18,961 nt of DNA from an uncultured Pseudomonadota bacterium. GTDB lineage: Bacteria > Desulfobacterota_B > Binatia > UBA9968. Location of the stretch: assembly GCA_946478635.1 (NCBI GenBank), contig CAMLCX010000028.1, positions 1 through 18,961 on the forward strand. Direction: 5' to 3'. Shown here piece after piece: positions 7,272 through 14,751 of the stretch. Every line of letters starts with the position of its first letter. The first letter of the stretch is position 1. The notes under the pieces are model-generated. The model was not told the DNA's origin and did no database searches. It worked only from the letters and a program-made list of their open reading frames with translations. The position numbers were made by a program, and so were the translations under genes.

Positions 7272-8063
7272 GTGCCGCCGCTGATCTCTGTCGAAGAAGT
7301 CTCGCGAGTTTTTACCAGCGGCGCCAGGGCCGTTACGGCCCTGGATAGGGTCTCCTTCGACATCGAGACCGGCAATTTCGTTTCCATCGTCGGGCCGAGC
7401 GGTTGCGGCAAGAGCACTTTGCTCAAAATCATCTCCGGTCTGCTGCCGGCGTCGTCGGGAAAAATCTCAGTCAACGCCAAACGGGTCGATCAGCCGCTGG
7501 AAAACGTCGGCATGGTGTTTCAAGCGCCGGTGCTGCTCAAATGGCGTTCGGTGCTCGGCAACATCCTGCTGCCCGTCGAGTTCGCCAAGTTGGACATCCC
7601 CAGTCACAGGGACAAAGCACAGGCGCTGATCAAGCTCGTCGGCTTGGAAGGTTTCGAGGAGATGTATCCCAACGAGCTTTCCGGTGGCATGCAACAGCGC
7701 GCCTCGCTGTGCCGCGCCCTGGTCACCGATCCGCAGCTGTTGCTCATGGACGAGCCCTTCGGTGCGCTCGATGCGATGACGCGCGACGAACTGGACATGG
7801 AGCTTCTGCGCATCTGGGAGGAGCGCAAGAAAACCGTCCTGTTCGTGACCCATAGCATTCAGGAAGCGGTATTTTTGTCCGATCGGGTCTTCGTGATGTC
7901 GGCGAGACCCGGGCGGTTGCTGGAAAAGATTTCCATCAATCTGCCGCGCCCGCGCACTATTGAAATGATGAGCGCGGTGAAATTTGGCGAATATACTTTG
8001 CGGATTCGCGCTTTGCTCGCCGGAGCCGGCGCCTCGACTATGCGCGCCGGCTCGACCATGTGA
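7272..8063 (+). CDS. ABC transporter ATP-binding protein, NitT/TauT (SsuB-like) family
   Basis: This 263-residue ATPase has every nucleotide-binding landmark: Walker A GPSGCGKST (41-49), Q-loop Q84 in MVFQAP, signature LSGGMQQR (136-143), Walker B LLLMDE (156-161), the D-loop GALD (164-167), and switch histidine H194 in FVTHS. It couples ATP hydrolysis to import through the permease at 5436. The GTG start at 7272 is preceded by AAGG seven bases upstream. The gap after the binding-protein gene is 27 bases, so the three genes form one operon. A strong hairpin lies about 50 bases inside this gene. The stop at 8061-8063 overlaps the -35 element of a candidate purM promoter. Confidence 0.93.
   Translation: MPPLISVEEVSRVFTSGARAVTALDRVSFDIETGNFVSIVGPSGCGKSTLLKIISGLLPASSGKISVNAKRVDQPLENVGMVFQAPVLLKWRSVLGNILLPVEFAKLDIPSHRDKAQALIKLVGLEGFEEMYPNELSGGMQQRASLCRALVTDPQLLLMDEPFGALDAMTRDELDMELLRIWEERKKTVLFVTHSIQEAVFLSDRVFVMSARPGRLLEKISINLPRPRTIEMMSAVKFGEYTLRIRALLAGAGASTMRAGSTM
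7324..7344 (+). repeat. Perfect 9-bp hairpin in the early ATPase coding region
   Basis: CCAGGGCCG (7324-7332) and CGGCCCTGG (7336-7344) are exact reverse complements with a three-base TTA loop. It lies about 52 bases downstream of the GTG start. No T-run follows, so it is not a terminator. It may slow translation or shape differential expression in the operon; codon constraint alone is also possible. Confidence 0.55.
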
Positions 8064-8088
8064 AATTCTCCGCGCAATCAGCTATCAT
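8060..8088 (+). promoter_or_regulatory. Candidate purM promoter
   Basis: GTGAAA (8060-8065, four of six consensus bases) and TATCAT (8083-8088, five of six) are separated by 17 bases. The -35 overlaps the stop of the ATPase gene. A start of transcription near 8095 would fit purM translation from the ATG at 8135. Confidence 0.4.
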
Positions 8089-8134
8089 AGAGCCAATTCA
8101 AGCTTTCTCTCCAAAAAATTTTCAACGACTCCAA

Positions 8135-9172
8135 ATGGCTTCAGGATTAACCTATGCGCAGGCCGGCGTCAGCATCGTGGCTGGAAATGAATTGGTACGC
8201 CGCATCGGCCCGATCGCAAAACGCACGCGGGTTCCCGGAGTGCTCGCCGGCGTTGGCGGCTTCAGCGCGCTCTTCGATTTGAAAAGCCGCCGCTATCGCC
8301 ATCCCGTTTTAGTTTCGTCCACCGACGGCGTCGGCACGAAGCTCAAGATCGCTTTCTTGACCGGCGTCCACAATACCGTCGGCATCGACCTCGTCGCCAT
8401 GAGCGTCAACGATATCCTGACCCAGGGTGCTGAGCCGCTTTTTTTCCTGGACTATTTCGCCTGCGGCAAGCTCAGCGTCAAGGTCGCCGAAGCCGTGGTG
8501 CGCGGCATTGCGACTGGATGCCGCCAAGCAGGCTGCGCCCTGATCGGCGGCGAGACAGCCGAACATCCGGGGGATTTCCGTACCGGGGAATATGATCTTG
8601 GCGGGTTCGCGGTCGGTGTTGTGGAGAAAGCCAAGATCATCGATCGCGATGCGGTGGTGCCGGGCGATGTATTGATCGGCATTCCTTCCAGCGGCCTGCA
8701 TAGCAACGGCTACTCATTGGCGCGCAAGGTATTGCTGGACAAAGCGCGGCTGAAAGTCCAGCAGAGAATCCCGGAGCTAGGGCGCACGCTCGGTGACGAG
8801 CTTCTCGAACCGACACGTATCTATGCCAAAATCACCCGGAGATTATTCGCCCGGTTTCCCATCAAAGGCGCAGCCCATATTACCGGCGGCGGCATCACCG
8901 GGAATTTGCCCCGGGTGTTGCCCAAGGGCCGTCGCGCAGTGCTCGAACGCGGTAGCTGGCCGGTGCCGCCGGTGTTCGATCTGATTCAGAAGATCGGGCG
9001 CATTCACCGAGACGAAATGGACCGCACGTTTAACAATGGTTTGGGTTTAATCTTGGTTCTGGACCGCAAACACGCCGATGGCGTGCAACAGACGCTCAAG
9101 CGAATCGGCGAGGAATCGTTTATCATTGGCGAGATCCGCAAAGGCGCGCGCGGCGCCCGTATCCATTCTTGA
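8135..9172 (+). CDS. purM: Phosphoribosylformylglycinamidine cyclo-ligase (AIR synthase)
   Basis: This enzyme closes FGAM to aminoimidazole ribotide using ATP, the fifth step of de novo purine synthesis. From ATG 8135 it is 345 residues, the same length as the E. coli enzyme, and begins MASGLTYAQAGVSIVAGNEL, matching the family's LTYkdAGVdIdaGN start. An in-frame GTG at 8060 would add 25 residues absent from the family. Motifs: STDGVGTK (62-69), MSVNDIL (89-95), GAEPLFFLDYFACG (98-111) and LIGGETAEHPG (136-146), the PurM/SelD/ThiL-type ATP-binding signatures. No clear ribosome-binding site precedes 8135. The stop at 9170-9172 is eight bases from the purN start, so the pair is an operon. Confidence 0.95.
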   Translation: MASGLTYAQAGVSIVAGNELVRRIGPIAKRTRVPGVLAGVGGFSALFDLKSRRYRHPVLVSSTDGVGTKLKIAFLTGVHNTVGIDLVAMSVNDILTQGAEPLFFLDYFACGKLSVKVAEAVVRGIATGCRQAGCALIGGETAEHPGDFRTGEYDLGGFAVGVVEKAKIIDRDAVVPGDVLIGIPSSGLHSNGYSLARKVLLDKARLKVQQRIPELGRTLGDELLEPTRIYAKITRRLFARFPIKGAAHITGGGITGNLPRVLPKGRRAVLERGSWPVPPVFDLIQKIGRIHRDEMDRTFNNGLGLILVLDRKHADGVQQTLKRIGEESFIIGEIRKGARGARIHS

Positions 9173-9180
9173 GGAATCCC

Positions 9181-9840
9181 ATGGCGAGTCAAGTTCCTAT
9201 CGGTGTTCTCCTATCCGGCAGCGGCACCAATTTACAGGCGATCATCGATGCCATCGAGGCCGGCAAGCTCGACGCCAGGATTGAGCTCGTGCTGAGCAAC
9301 AACGTGGATGCTTTTGGTTTGGTGCGCGCCCGCAAACATGGCATTGCGACCGAGGTCCTGAACCATAAAAAGTTTCCCAGCCGCGAAGCCTATGATGAGG
9401 CCGTTGTCGCTCTGCTGCGCGCACGAGGCGTGCAGCTGGTCGTGCTCGCCGGATTTATGCGTTTGCTTTCGCCGGTGTTCGTGAAGGCTTATTCCAATCG
9501 GATCATGAATATTCACCCGGCTTTGTTGCCGGCCTTCCCGGGCCTAAACGTGCAGCAAAAAGCCGTGGAGTACGGCGTGCGCTTTTCGGGGTGCACCGTC
9601 CATTTCGTCAACGAGGAATGCGACGAGGGCCCGATCATTATTCAAGCGGTCGTGCCGGTCTTTGCCGACGATACCCGCGAGACGCTCGCGGCGCGAATTC
9701 TCGAGCAGGAACACCGTATCTATCCGCGCGCTATTCAGCTGTTCGCTGAAGGCCGGCTAAGAGTTGTCGGACGCAAGGTGTTGGTGGATAGAGCCGTCAA
9801 AGACGACCAGGCGCTCATCCAGCCCCCCTTCGAAGGATGA
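9181..9840 (+). CDS. purN: Phosphoribosylglycinamide formyltransferase
   Basis: This enzyme transfers a formyl group from 10-formyl-tetrahydrofolate to GAR, the third step of purine synthesis. From ATG 9181, preceded by GAGGA five bases upstream, it is 219 residues; a TTG at 9169 also opens the frame but lacks this spacing. The glycine-rich phosphate loop is LSGSGTNLQAI (11-21). The catalytic triad of the family is present as N110 and H112 in MNIHPALLPAFPG and D148 in CDEGPI. GFMRLLS (91-97) is also conserved. The loop after the active site reads GLNVQQKAVEYGVRFSG, as in many non-enteric PurN. Its last codons overlap the next gene by ATGA, suggesting translational coupling. Confidence 0.96.
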   Translation: MASQVPIGVLLSGSGTNLQAIIDAIEAGKLDARIELVLSNNVDAFGLVRARKHGIATEVLNHKKFPSREAYDEAVVALLRARGVQLVVLAGFMRLLSPVFVKAYSNRIMNIHPALLPAFPGLNVQQKAVEYGVRFSGCTVHFVNEECDEGPIIIQAVVPVFADDTRETLAARILEQEHRIYPRAIQLFAEGRLRVVGRKVLVDRAVKDDQALIQPPFEG

Positions 9841-10805
9841 AAAAAACCAAACCCGTCCTGATTTTTCTCCTCAAGCTTCTGGTCAGCGCGGGGCTTATCG
9901 CGTATTTTCTCTCGCGCATTCACATCGAGCGGTTCTTGCAGACCTTCAGGTCGGCAAATTTTTCTTACATCGCTCTGGCGCTCGGCGTCTACCTGGTTAC
10001 TCAATGCGTCAGCGCGGTGCGTTGGACGGTGCTATCGCGGCCACTCGGCATCAAAACCCCGTTCAAAGATTTAGTGCAATATTATCTAATCGGGATGTTC
10101 TTCAATTTATTCGCGCCGAGCACGGTCGGCGGCGATGTGACGCGGATTTATTATCTGGTGAAAGACGAAGAGGCCCACGCCAAAGGACGCCCGGTGACCA
10201 CGGTTCATGCCGCGATGTCGGTTCTAATGGACCGCGCCATCGGCATGGTCGTGCTGGTTTGGATCGGCGCCCTGGCGCTTTTGCTGTTTCCCTATTATGC
10301 CGTCCCTCATACGATTCGTATGGTTACATTCTGGCTGGCCCTCGGGCTGCTCGCGGGCGTATTGCTCGCGCCTGCGCTCAGACGTTTTCTGCCCGAGGAC
10401 GGTCATCAGCTCGCCGTCAAGTTACGCCTCGCCCTGCGCAGTTATCGGCTGCATTGGCACGCCTTGCTGGCGGCGGGCATGCTTTCGTTAATAGTCCATT
10501 TGATTCAAGCGTGGATGCATACGGTGATGGCAAGTGCGCTCGGGTTGGAATTGCCGTTTTCTTTCTGCCTGATTGTTTATCCGCTGGTTGGAACGTTCTC
10601 GGCGATCCCGATTAGCCTCAACGGCCTCGGCTTGCGCGAAGGGGGCTATATTTTTCTCCTGGCGGTGGTCGGCATCGGCACGGAGCAGGCGATCGCTTTT
10701 GGTATCCTGTTGTTCTTGATCGTGGCCCTCGATAGCCTGCTCGGCGGGCTGATCTTCCTTTTCCAGCAAATGCCCCGGCCAAAGGCGGTGCAAAAGGCAG
10801 GCTAG
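9837..10805 (+). CDS. Flippase-like integral membrane protein (UPF0104 / lysylphosphatidylglycerol synthase TM family)
   Basis: This 322-residue polytopic membrane protein matches the PF03706/COG0392 flippase-like family. It has a basic start (KKTKP) and then a first segment with ISAGLIAYFLS-like sequence (here VSAGLIAYFLS). The family block RWTVLSRPLGIKTPFKDLVQYYLIGMFFN (sampled around residues 63-90) is followed by LFAPSTVGGDVTRIYYL (92-108), its most diagnostic motif. A later loop ISLNGLGLREGGYIFLL (258-274) is the second conserved block. Seven or eight hydrophobic helices are visible. Relatives include the membrane half of MprF and proteins proposed to move lipid-linked molecules; the cargo is unknown. 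The ATG overlaps the purN stop as ATGA. Its stop shares CTAG with the convergent mgtE stop. Confidence 0.85.
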   Translation: MKKTKPVLIFLLKLLVSAGLIAYFLSRIHIERFLQTFRSANFSYIALALGVYLVTQCVSAVRWTVLSRPLGIKTPFKDLVQYYLIGMFFNLFAPSTVGGDVTRIYYLVKDEEAHAKGRPVTTVHAAMSVLMDRAIGMVVLVWIGALALLLFPYYAVPHTIRMVTFWLALGLLAGVLLAPALRRFLPEDGHQLAVKLRLALRSYRLHWHALLAAGMLSLIVHLIQAWMHTVMASALGLELPFSFCLIVYPLVGTFSAIPISLNGLGLREGGYIFLLAVVGIGTEQAIAFGILLFLIVALDSLLGGLIFLFQQMPRPKAVQKAG

Positions 10806-12154
10806 ATCAGATATTGGCGAAAGATTGTCGAGAGCCCGAGAAACGATAGGAAGCCGAAAGCATCCGTCAAGCCGGTGACGATAATGCCGGAGCCGAGCGC
10901 CGGATCGAATTTGAGCGCCTTCAAAAGCAAGGGAATCACCGCGCCGGCAATGCCGGCCATCAAGCCGAGGTTGAGGATAAGCGCGATGGCCAATACCAGC
11001 CCGAGATAGGGGTTGCCCCTCCATAAAATAGCGGCGATCCCGATCAGCGTGCCGGCGGCGAGCGCGATAAAAATATTCACCGATACTTGTTTGATAATCG
11101 CTTTCCAAGCCGAAGCAAACTCCAGTTCGCCGAGCGCGATCGCGCGAATGATCACCGTGGCCGTTTGAGTAGCGCCGTTGCCGCCGACGCCGGCCACCAC
11201 CGGCATGAACGTCACCAGAGCGACAATTTCGTGCAGGGTGCCCTCGAATAACCCGACCACCGAGGCAGCCAGAGTGGCTGTCAGGAGATTTAAAAACGTC
11301 CAGGGCAGGCGCATCTTGACCGAGCGATAGACTGGAGTAAACACGCGGTCTTCCTCGGCCAAGCCGACCATCTTGTACATATCCTCGGTGCTTTCCTGGT
11401 TGATGATGTCGATGACGTCGTCGACGGTGATGATTCCCTCCAGCCGGCCCGCTTCATCGACGATTGGAAGGGCCAGCAGCTCGTAGCGGGACACCAAACG
11501 GGCGGCTTCTTCCTGGTCGGTAAACACGTTGGCTTTGACCGGGTCGGCGATCATCAGTTCACTCAATGTCCGGTCGCGCGGCGCGATCACGAGATTACGG
11601 ATCGGCACGACGCCCACGAGCTTGCCTTGATCATCAACGACGTAGAGATAGAAAAAAGTTTCCAGCTCGCCGCGCTCGCGGATTTTGTCAATCGCGCCCT
11701 GCGCCGTTGTATCCGGGGAGACCGCCATGAAATCTGTCGTCATGATTCTGCCGACGGTGCCCTCGGGATAGTTGATGATCTCGCGCACCGCCGCTTGACG
11801 CTCGGGGTCCAGCAGGGCGAGGACTCTTTCACGGCGCTCTTCGGGCAAGCCGTCGATAAAAGTGACGGCATCGTCCGGATCTGACCGGACGATCAAACGT
11901 CCGACTTTTTCGTCGTCGATGAGCGCGAGAATATCGGGCAGAAGCTCAGGGGGAAGTTCTTTGAGAGTCTTGTCGGCCCGGCGCGCCATGAACAGGACGT
12001 CGAAAAGCTGGCGCACTTCGCCGCTCTCGAGCCCTTTGAACAAGAGCGCGATGTCGGCGGGATGGCTCTTGCCGATGAAGCGCAGGATCCGGTCCGGCGT
12101 CGCCGTACGCAGCATCTCACGGACGGTGTCGTAATCGATGGGTGCCGGTTTCAT
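10802..12154 (-). CDS. mgtE: Magnesium transporter MgtE
   Basis: From ATG 12154 the protein is 450 residues, the usual MgtE length. In-frame GTG 12232 and ATG 12187 would add 26 or 11 residues that do not look like the family. Order: the helical N domain (about 1-135), a pair of CBS domains (about 138-255) starting at EGTVGRIMTT, a plug helix, then five membrane helices (about 285-450). The pore motif PVVAGVGGNGATQTATV (318-334) and the C-terminal DPALGSG...GLTDAFG block (417-434) are present. D431 aligns with the pore aspartate of the Thermus channel (D432, from memory). CBS domains sense cytosolic Mg2+ and close the pore. I see no M-box-like leader. It is divergent from htrA and convergent with the flippase-like gene. 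Confidence 0.95.
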   Translation of the reverse strand: MKPAPIDYDTVREMLRTATPDRILRFIGKSHPADIALLFKGLESGEVRQLFDVLFMARRADKTLKELPPELLPDILALIDDEKVGRLIVRSDPDDAVTFIDGLPEERRERVLALLDPERQAAVREIINYPEGTVGRIMTTDFMAVSPDTTAQGAIDKIRERGELETFFYLYVVDDQGKLVGVVPIRNLVIAPRDRTLSELMIADPVKANVFTDQEEAARLVSRYELLALPIVDEAGRLEGIITVDDVIDIINQESTEDMYKMVGLAEEDRVFTPVYRSVKMRLPWTFLNLLTATLAASVVGLFEGTLHEIVALVTFMPVVAGVGGNGATQTATVIIRAIALGELEFASAWKAIIKQVSVNIFIALAAGTLIGIAAILWRGNPYLGLVLAIALILNLGLMAGIAGAVIPLLLKALKFDPALGSGIIVTGLTDAFGFLSFLGLSTIFRQYLI

Positions 12155-12285
12155 AGAAAAATCCCGCAGAAATATGTCTACCTCCATACTACAGACCGGT
12201 TCATTTGCATATCTGGGCCACTTGGGGCGCACGTTTAAATAGGTCGAGAAAATTTGCTACTGTTGGAACTGACCCGGAAAGCGTC

Positions 12286-12301
12286 AGGACCACGGCGTCC
12301 T
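12286..12301 (+). promoter_or_regulatory. Hairpin enclosing the only SD-like sequence of htrA
   Basis: AGGAC (12286-12290) is the exact reverse complement of GTCCT (12297-12301), with the loop CACGGC. AGGA is the only SD-like sequence before the start at 12302, and the other arm abuts the ATG. This five-pair stem could limit ribosome access and melt on heat. That is inference from position only. Confidence 0.35.
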
Positions 12302-13726
12302 ATGAAGAAAATTGACTTTCGACGAACCACCCTCGGAACTGTAGCCTTCCTGGGGCTTATCAGCGCCGTCATGACTATGGCCGCTCGCGCGGCAAGTCTG
12401 GTCCCCGTAGACGCCGGGCGCCCGCCATCGTTTGCGGCCATTGCCAAGAAGACCATGCCGGTGGTGGTCAATATCTCGACGACCTCGCAGCGTGCGCCGC
12501 GCTCGGGCTCAAGTGATCCGATCGAAGAATTTTTTAACCGGTTTTTTGGTGAAGCCTCTCCACGGGAAAATAATCAACGCAGTCTCGGCTCCGGCATCGT
12601 GATCAGCAAGGACGGCGAAATTTTGACGAACTATCACGTGGTGCGGAATGCCGATATTATCAAGGTAAAACTTGCCGACCAATCGGAGCACGAGGCGCGG
12701 TTGATTGGCAAGGACGGTCGCACCGATCTCGCTCTGATCAAGATTCGTAAGATGACCGTTAATTTGCCGTTTGCGAAGCTCGGCACGTCGAGCCATTTGG
12801 ACGTTGGCGATTGGGTGATGGCGATCGGAAATCCGTTCGGTTTGGAGCACACCGTAACAGCGGGGATCGTCAGCGCCAAGGGCCGCGTCATCGGCGCCGG
12901 CCCTTACGATAACTTCATTCAGACTGATGCCTCGATCAATCCCGGCAATAGCGGCGGGCCCTTGATCAATGCTTCTGGAGAGGTTGTCGGTGTGAATAGC
13001 GCGATTTTTAGCCAGTCCGGTGGCAATGTCGGCATCGGTTTCGCGATACCCATAGATCTGGCGCGCAGGGTAGTGGACCAGCTCCGCAAAAACGGCAGGG
13101 TTGTGCGCGGCTGGCTCGGCGTGCGCGCCCAGGACGTGCCTGCGGCTACTGTTGCGTCGCTTGGGCTCACACGAAATCCAGGCGATATGGCCGTCGTCAC
13201 GGAAGTCACCGAGGCCAGCCCGGCAGCCGAAGCTGGAATAAAGACCGGCGATATCATCGTCGAGTTCAACGGTAAGCCGGTGCCCAAGAGGCATGATTTT
13301 CCAACCGTCATTGCCGAAACAGCGCCGGGTCAGAAAGTTACGTTTAAGATTTTACGGGACAAAAAAGAGCAGGTGATCGGCGTCAAGATTGGTGAGCTTG
13401 CGGACGATAGTGATGCCAATCAACAGTTGGAGGCGAGAGATCCGGAACTCGGCCTCAGAGTCCAGAGAATTACGCCCGAAGCCGCGCGCCGGCTGGGCCT
13501 CAGCTCACCCAAGGGTGTGCTGGTTATGGAAGTGCAACCGGGAAGCCCTGCGGATCAAGTCGGAATCGAACCGGCGGACGTGATTCGGGAAATCAACCAA
13601 CGGCCGGTAACCAATGTCAAGGACTTCGAGCGCGTCATGCGCCAGGGTCGCCGCGGCGATCGCATCCTGCTGCTTGTGCAGCGCGGCGATAACGCGGTAT
13701 TCTTCGCGGTGAAACGGAAAGGTTAG
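12302..13726 (+). CDS. htrA: Periplasmic serine protease/chaperone of the HtrA (DegP/DegQ) family
   Basis: From ATG 12302 (474 residues) the protein begins with MKKIDFRR, a hydrophobic core and MAARAAS, a Sec signal peptide; a TTG at 12254 would spoil it. The trypsin-like domain has H112 in TNYHVV, D142 in RTDLALI and nucleophile S217 in GNSGGPL, so the triad is complete. The LA-loop region FNRFFGEASPRENNQRS is short, closer to DegQ or DegS than to E. coli DegP. Two PDZ domains follow (about 270-365 and 380-472), each with a GWLGV- or GLRV-type carboxylate-binding start. It degrades or refolds misfolded periplasmic proteins as an oligomer. tatA follows after eight bases, with its ribosome-binding site touching this stop, so the two are co-transcribed. 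mgtE is divergent. Confidence 0.94.
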   Translation: MKKIDFRRTTLGTVAFLGLISAVMTMAARAASLVPVDAGRPPSFAAIAKKTMPVVVNISTTSQRAPRSGSSDPIEEFFNRFFGEASPRENNQRSLGSGIVISKDGEILTNYHVVRNADIIKVKLADQSEHEARLIGKDGRTDLALIKIRKMTVNLPFAKLGTSSHLDVGDWVMAIGNPFGLEHTVTAGIVSAKGRVIGAGPYDNFIQTDASINPGNSGGPLINASGEVVGVNSAIFSQSGGNVGIGFAIPIDLARRVVDQLRKNGRVVRGWLGVRAQDVPAATVASLGLTRNPGDMAVVTEVTEASPAAEAGIKTGDIIVEFNGKPVPKRHDFPTVIAETAPGQKVTFKILRDKKEQVIGVKIGELADDSDANQQLEARDPELGLRVQRITPEAARRLGLSSPKGVLVMEVQPGSPADQVGIEPADVIREINQRPVTNVKDFERVMRQGRRGDRILLLVQRGDNAVFFAVKRKG

Positions 13727-13734
13727 GAGGTTCT

Positions 13735-13932
13735 ATGTTCGGACTCGGCGTGCCGGAACTCATGGTTATTTTAGTGATTGCGTTGGTCGTCTTCGGACCC
13801 AGCAAGCTGCCGCAAATCGGTAGCGGACTCGGAAAGGCGATCCGCGACTTTAAAAAGGGTGTGACTGGCGGCGAGGACGAAGATTCCGATAAGGACACGA
13901 AGAAGGAATCGCCAAAGGACTTGCCCCGTTAG
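13735..13932 (+). CDS. tatA: Twin-arginine translocase subunit TatA/TatE
   Basis: This 65-residue protein has the Tat pore-subunit plan: a short periplasmic start MFGLGVPEL, one membrane helix (about 8-20), the FGP hinge at 20-22, an amphipathic helix KLPQIGSGLGKAIRDFKKG (24-42), and an acidic/basic soluble tail. TatA multimers form the passage for folded proteins carrying RR signal peptides. GAGG, overlapping the htrA stop, lies four bases before the ATG. No tatB or tatC lies in this window. A single TatA-like subunit beside HtrA suggests an envelope-maintenance unit. Confidence 0.93.
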   Translation: MFGLGVPELMVILVIALVVFGPSKLPQIGSGLGKAIRDFKKGVTGGEDEDSDKDTKKESPKDLPR

Positions 13933-13951
13933 CAAGCCGGCAACATTTTTT
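13921..13951 (+). terminator. Weak intrinsic terminator candidate after tatA
   Basis: TTGCC (13921-13925, in the last tatA codons) can pair with GGCAA (13939-13943), and six T residues follow at 13946-13951. The stem is short and the loop is 13 bases, so the call is tentative. Confidence 0.35.
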
Positions 13952-13979
13952 AGCCAGGCCGTGGTGATCTAGTCTACTC

Positions 13980-13995
13980 TTAACCCCCAGGTTAA
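13980..13995. repeat. 6-bp inverted repeat between convergent genes
   Basis: TTAACC (13980-13985) and GGTTAA (13990-13995) are exact reverse complements with a CCCA loop. They lie in the 138-base gap between the tatA stop and the methyltransferase stop. No T-run follows on either strand, so I do not call it a terminator. Confidence 0.4.
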
Positions 13996-14070
13996 ATTCC
14001 AGAATATATCCCGCTCCCAACAGGCTGTCTGCTTGCGCGCATTGTTAAAATCCCCAATTGTGACGAGAAA

Positions 14071-14721
14071 CTAAAGCTCGCGCGTGTGACTGAGTGGGCG
14101 GGTGTCTTTGCGGCACAGAAGCACATCATAGAGAGACGTTTTGCTCAGCTTGTAACTCTTCTCGACTCTTAGGCCGGTCTTTTCGATAAATGGCTTTAGG
14201 CGCAAGTCGGTGCGCCAGCCGAGCCACCGGGTAATTGGATCGAGAGCCTGAGTGAGGGAACCCAAAAGAGGAACTTCGCTGGTGAAGTGATTGACGATGA
14301 CGATTCGCCCGCCGGGCTTACACACCCGTTTTGCTTCGGCAATCATGCGCACGGGATCCGGCACTACGGTGACCACGTGAAACGCCATGACATAATCAAA
14401 AGTATTGTCAGGGAAGTTGAGCTCAAGAGCGTCCATCTCCACGACCTTGATATGAGTCCAACCGTTTTCTTGGATTTTCTGGCGCGCGCGCGCAAGCATA
14501 TCGGGGGCCAGATCGACGCCGATGATTTCGCAATGGGACGGATATGCGGGGAAGGAGGTGCCGGTGCCGGCGCCGACCTCTAGGACTTTTGCGCTCGGCG
14601 GAATGCCGAGATTTTCAATGACGTACTCTAAACGATTATAAAATATTTTTCCGAATACTTTATCGTAAAGGGGGGCAAGTTCTGCGTAAAGCTTGCTTTC
14701 GTGTGCCTCGATCTCTGCCAT
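14071..14721 (-). CDS. Class I SAM-dependent methyltransferase, PmtA-like
   Basis: This 216-residue Rossmann-fold methyltransferase has motif I VLEVGAGTG (46-54), the ribose-binding acidic residue D70 in IIGVDLAPDML, motif II D97 in VEMDALELNFP, and KPGGRIVIVNHF (135-146). The N-terminal YDKVFGKIFYNR (19-30) and the stretch AFHVVTVVPDP (113-123) with VNHF resemble bacterial phosphatidylethanolamine N-methyltransferase PmtA of the Rhodobacter type, which makes phosphatidylcholine precursors. The assignment to lipid methylation is inference; ubiquinone/menaquinone-type or other methyltransferases are alternatives. Start ATG 14721 has AGG seven bases upstream. The gene begins 30 bases after the small HTH gene on the same strand, so the HTH protein may be co-transcribed with it. 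Confidence 0.8.
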   Translation of the reverse strand: MAEIEAHESKLYAELAPLYDKVFGKIFYNRLEYVIENLGIPPSAKVLEVGAGTGTSFPAYPSHCEIIGVDLAPDMLARARQKIQENGWTHIKVVEMDALELNFPDNTFDYVMAFHVVTVVPDPVRMIAEAKRVCKPGGRIVIVNHFTSEVPLLGSLTQALDPITRWLGWRTDLRLKPFIEKTGLRVEKSYKLSKTSLYDVLLCRKDTRPLSHTREL

Positions 14722-14751
14722 TTTTCAACCTAGGGGATGAACTAAGCGTGT

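Noticed and set aside
8060..8134. An extended PurM start at GTG 8060, overlapping the ATPase stop
   Set aside because: The extra 25 residues do not fit the family, whereas the ATG at 8135 gives exactly the usual length and N-terminus.
9764..10615. A 283-codon plus-strand open frame across purN and the flippase-like gene
   Set aside because: It overlaps two well-supported genes in another frame and has an arginine-rich composition without motifs.
12265..12288. Sigma-E-like GGAACT with TCAGG before htrA
   Set aside because: GGAACT (12265-12270) and TCAGG (12284-12288) are only 13 bases apart, shorter than the sigma-E spacing, and the start of transcription would leave almost no leader.
12509..13294. 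A 261-codon minus-strand open frame opposite htrA
   Set aside because: It mirrors the protease codons, with no recognisable domain or start signal.
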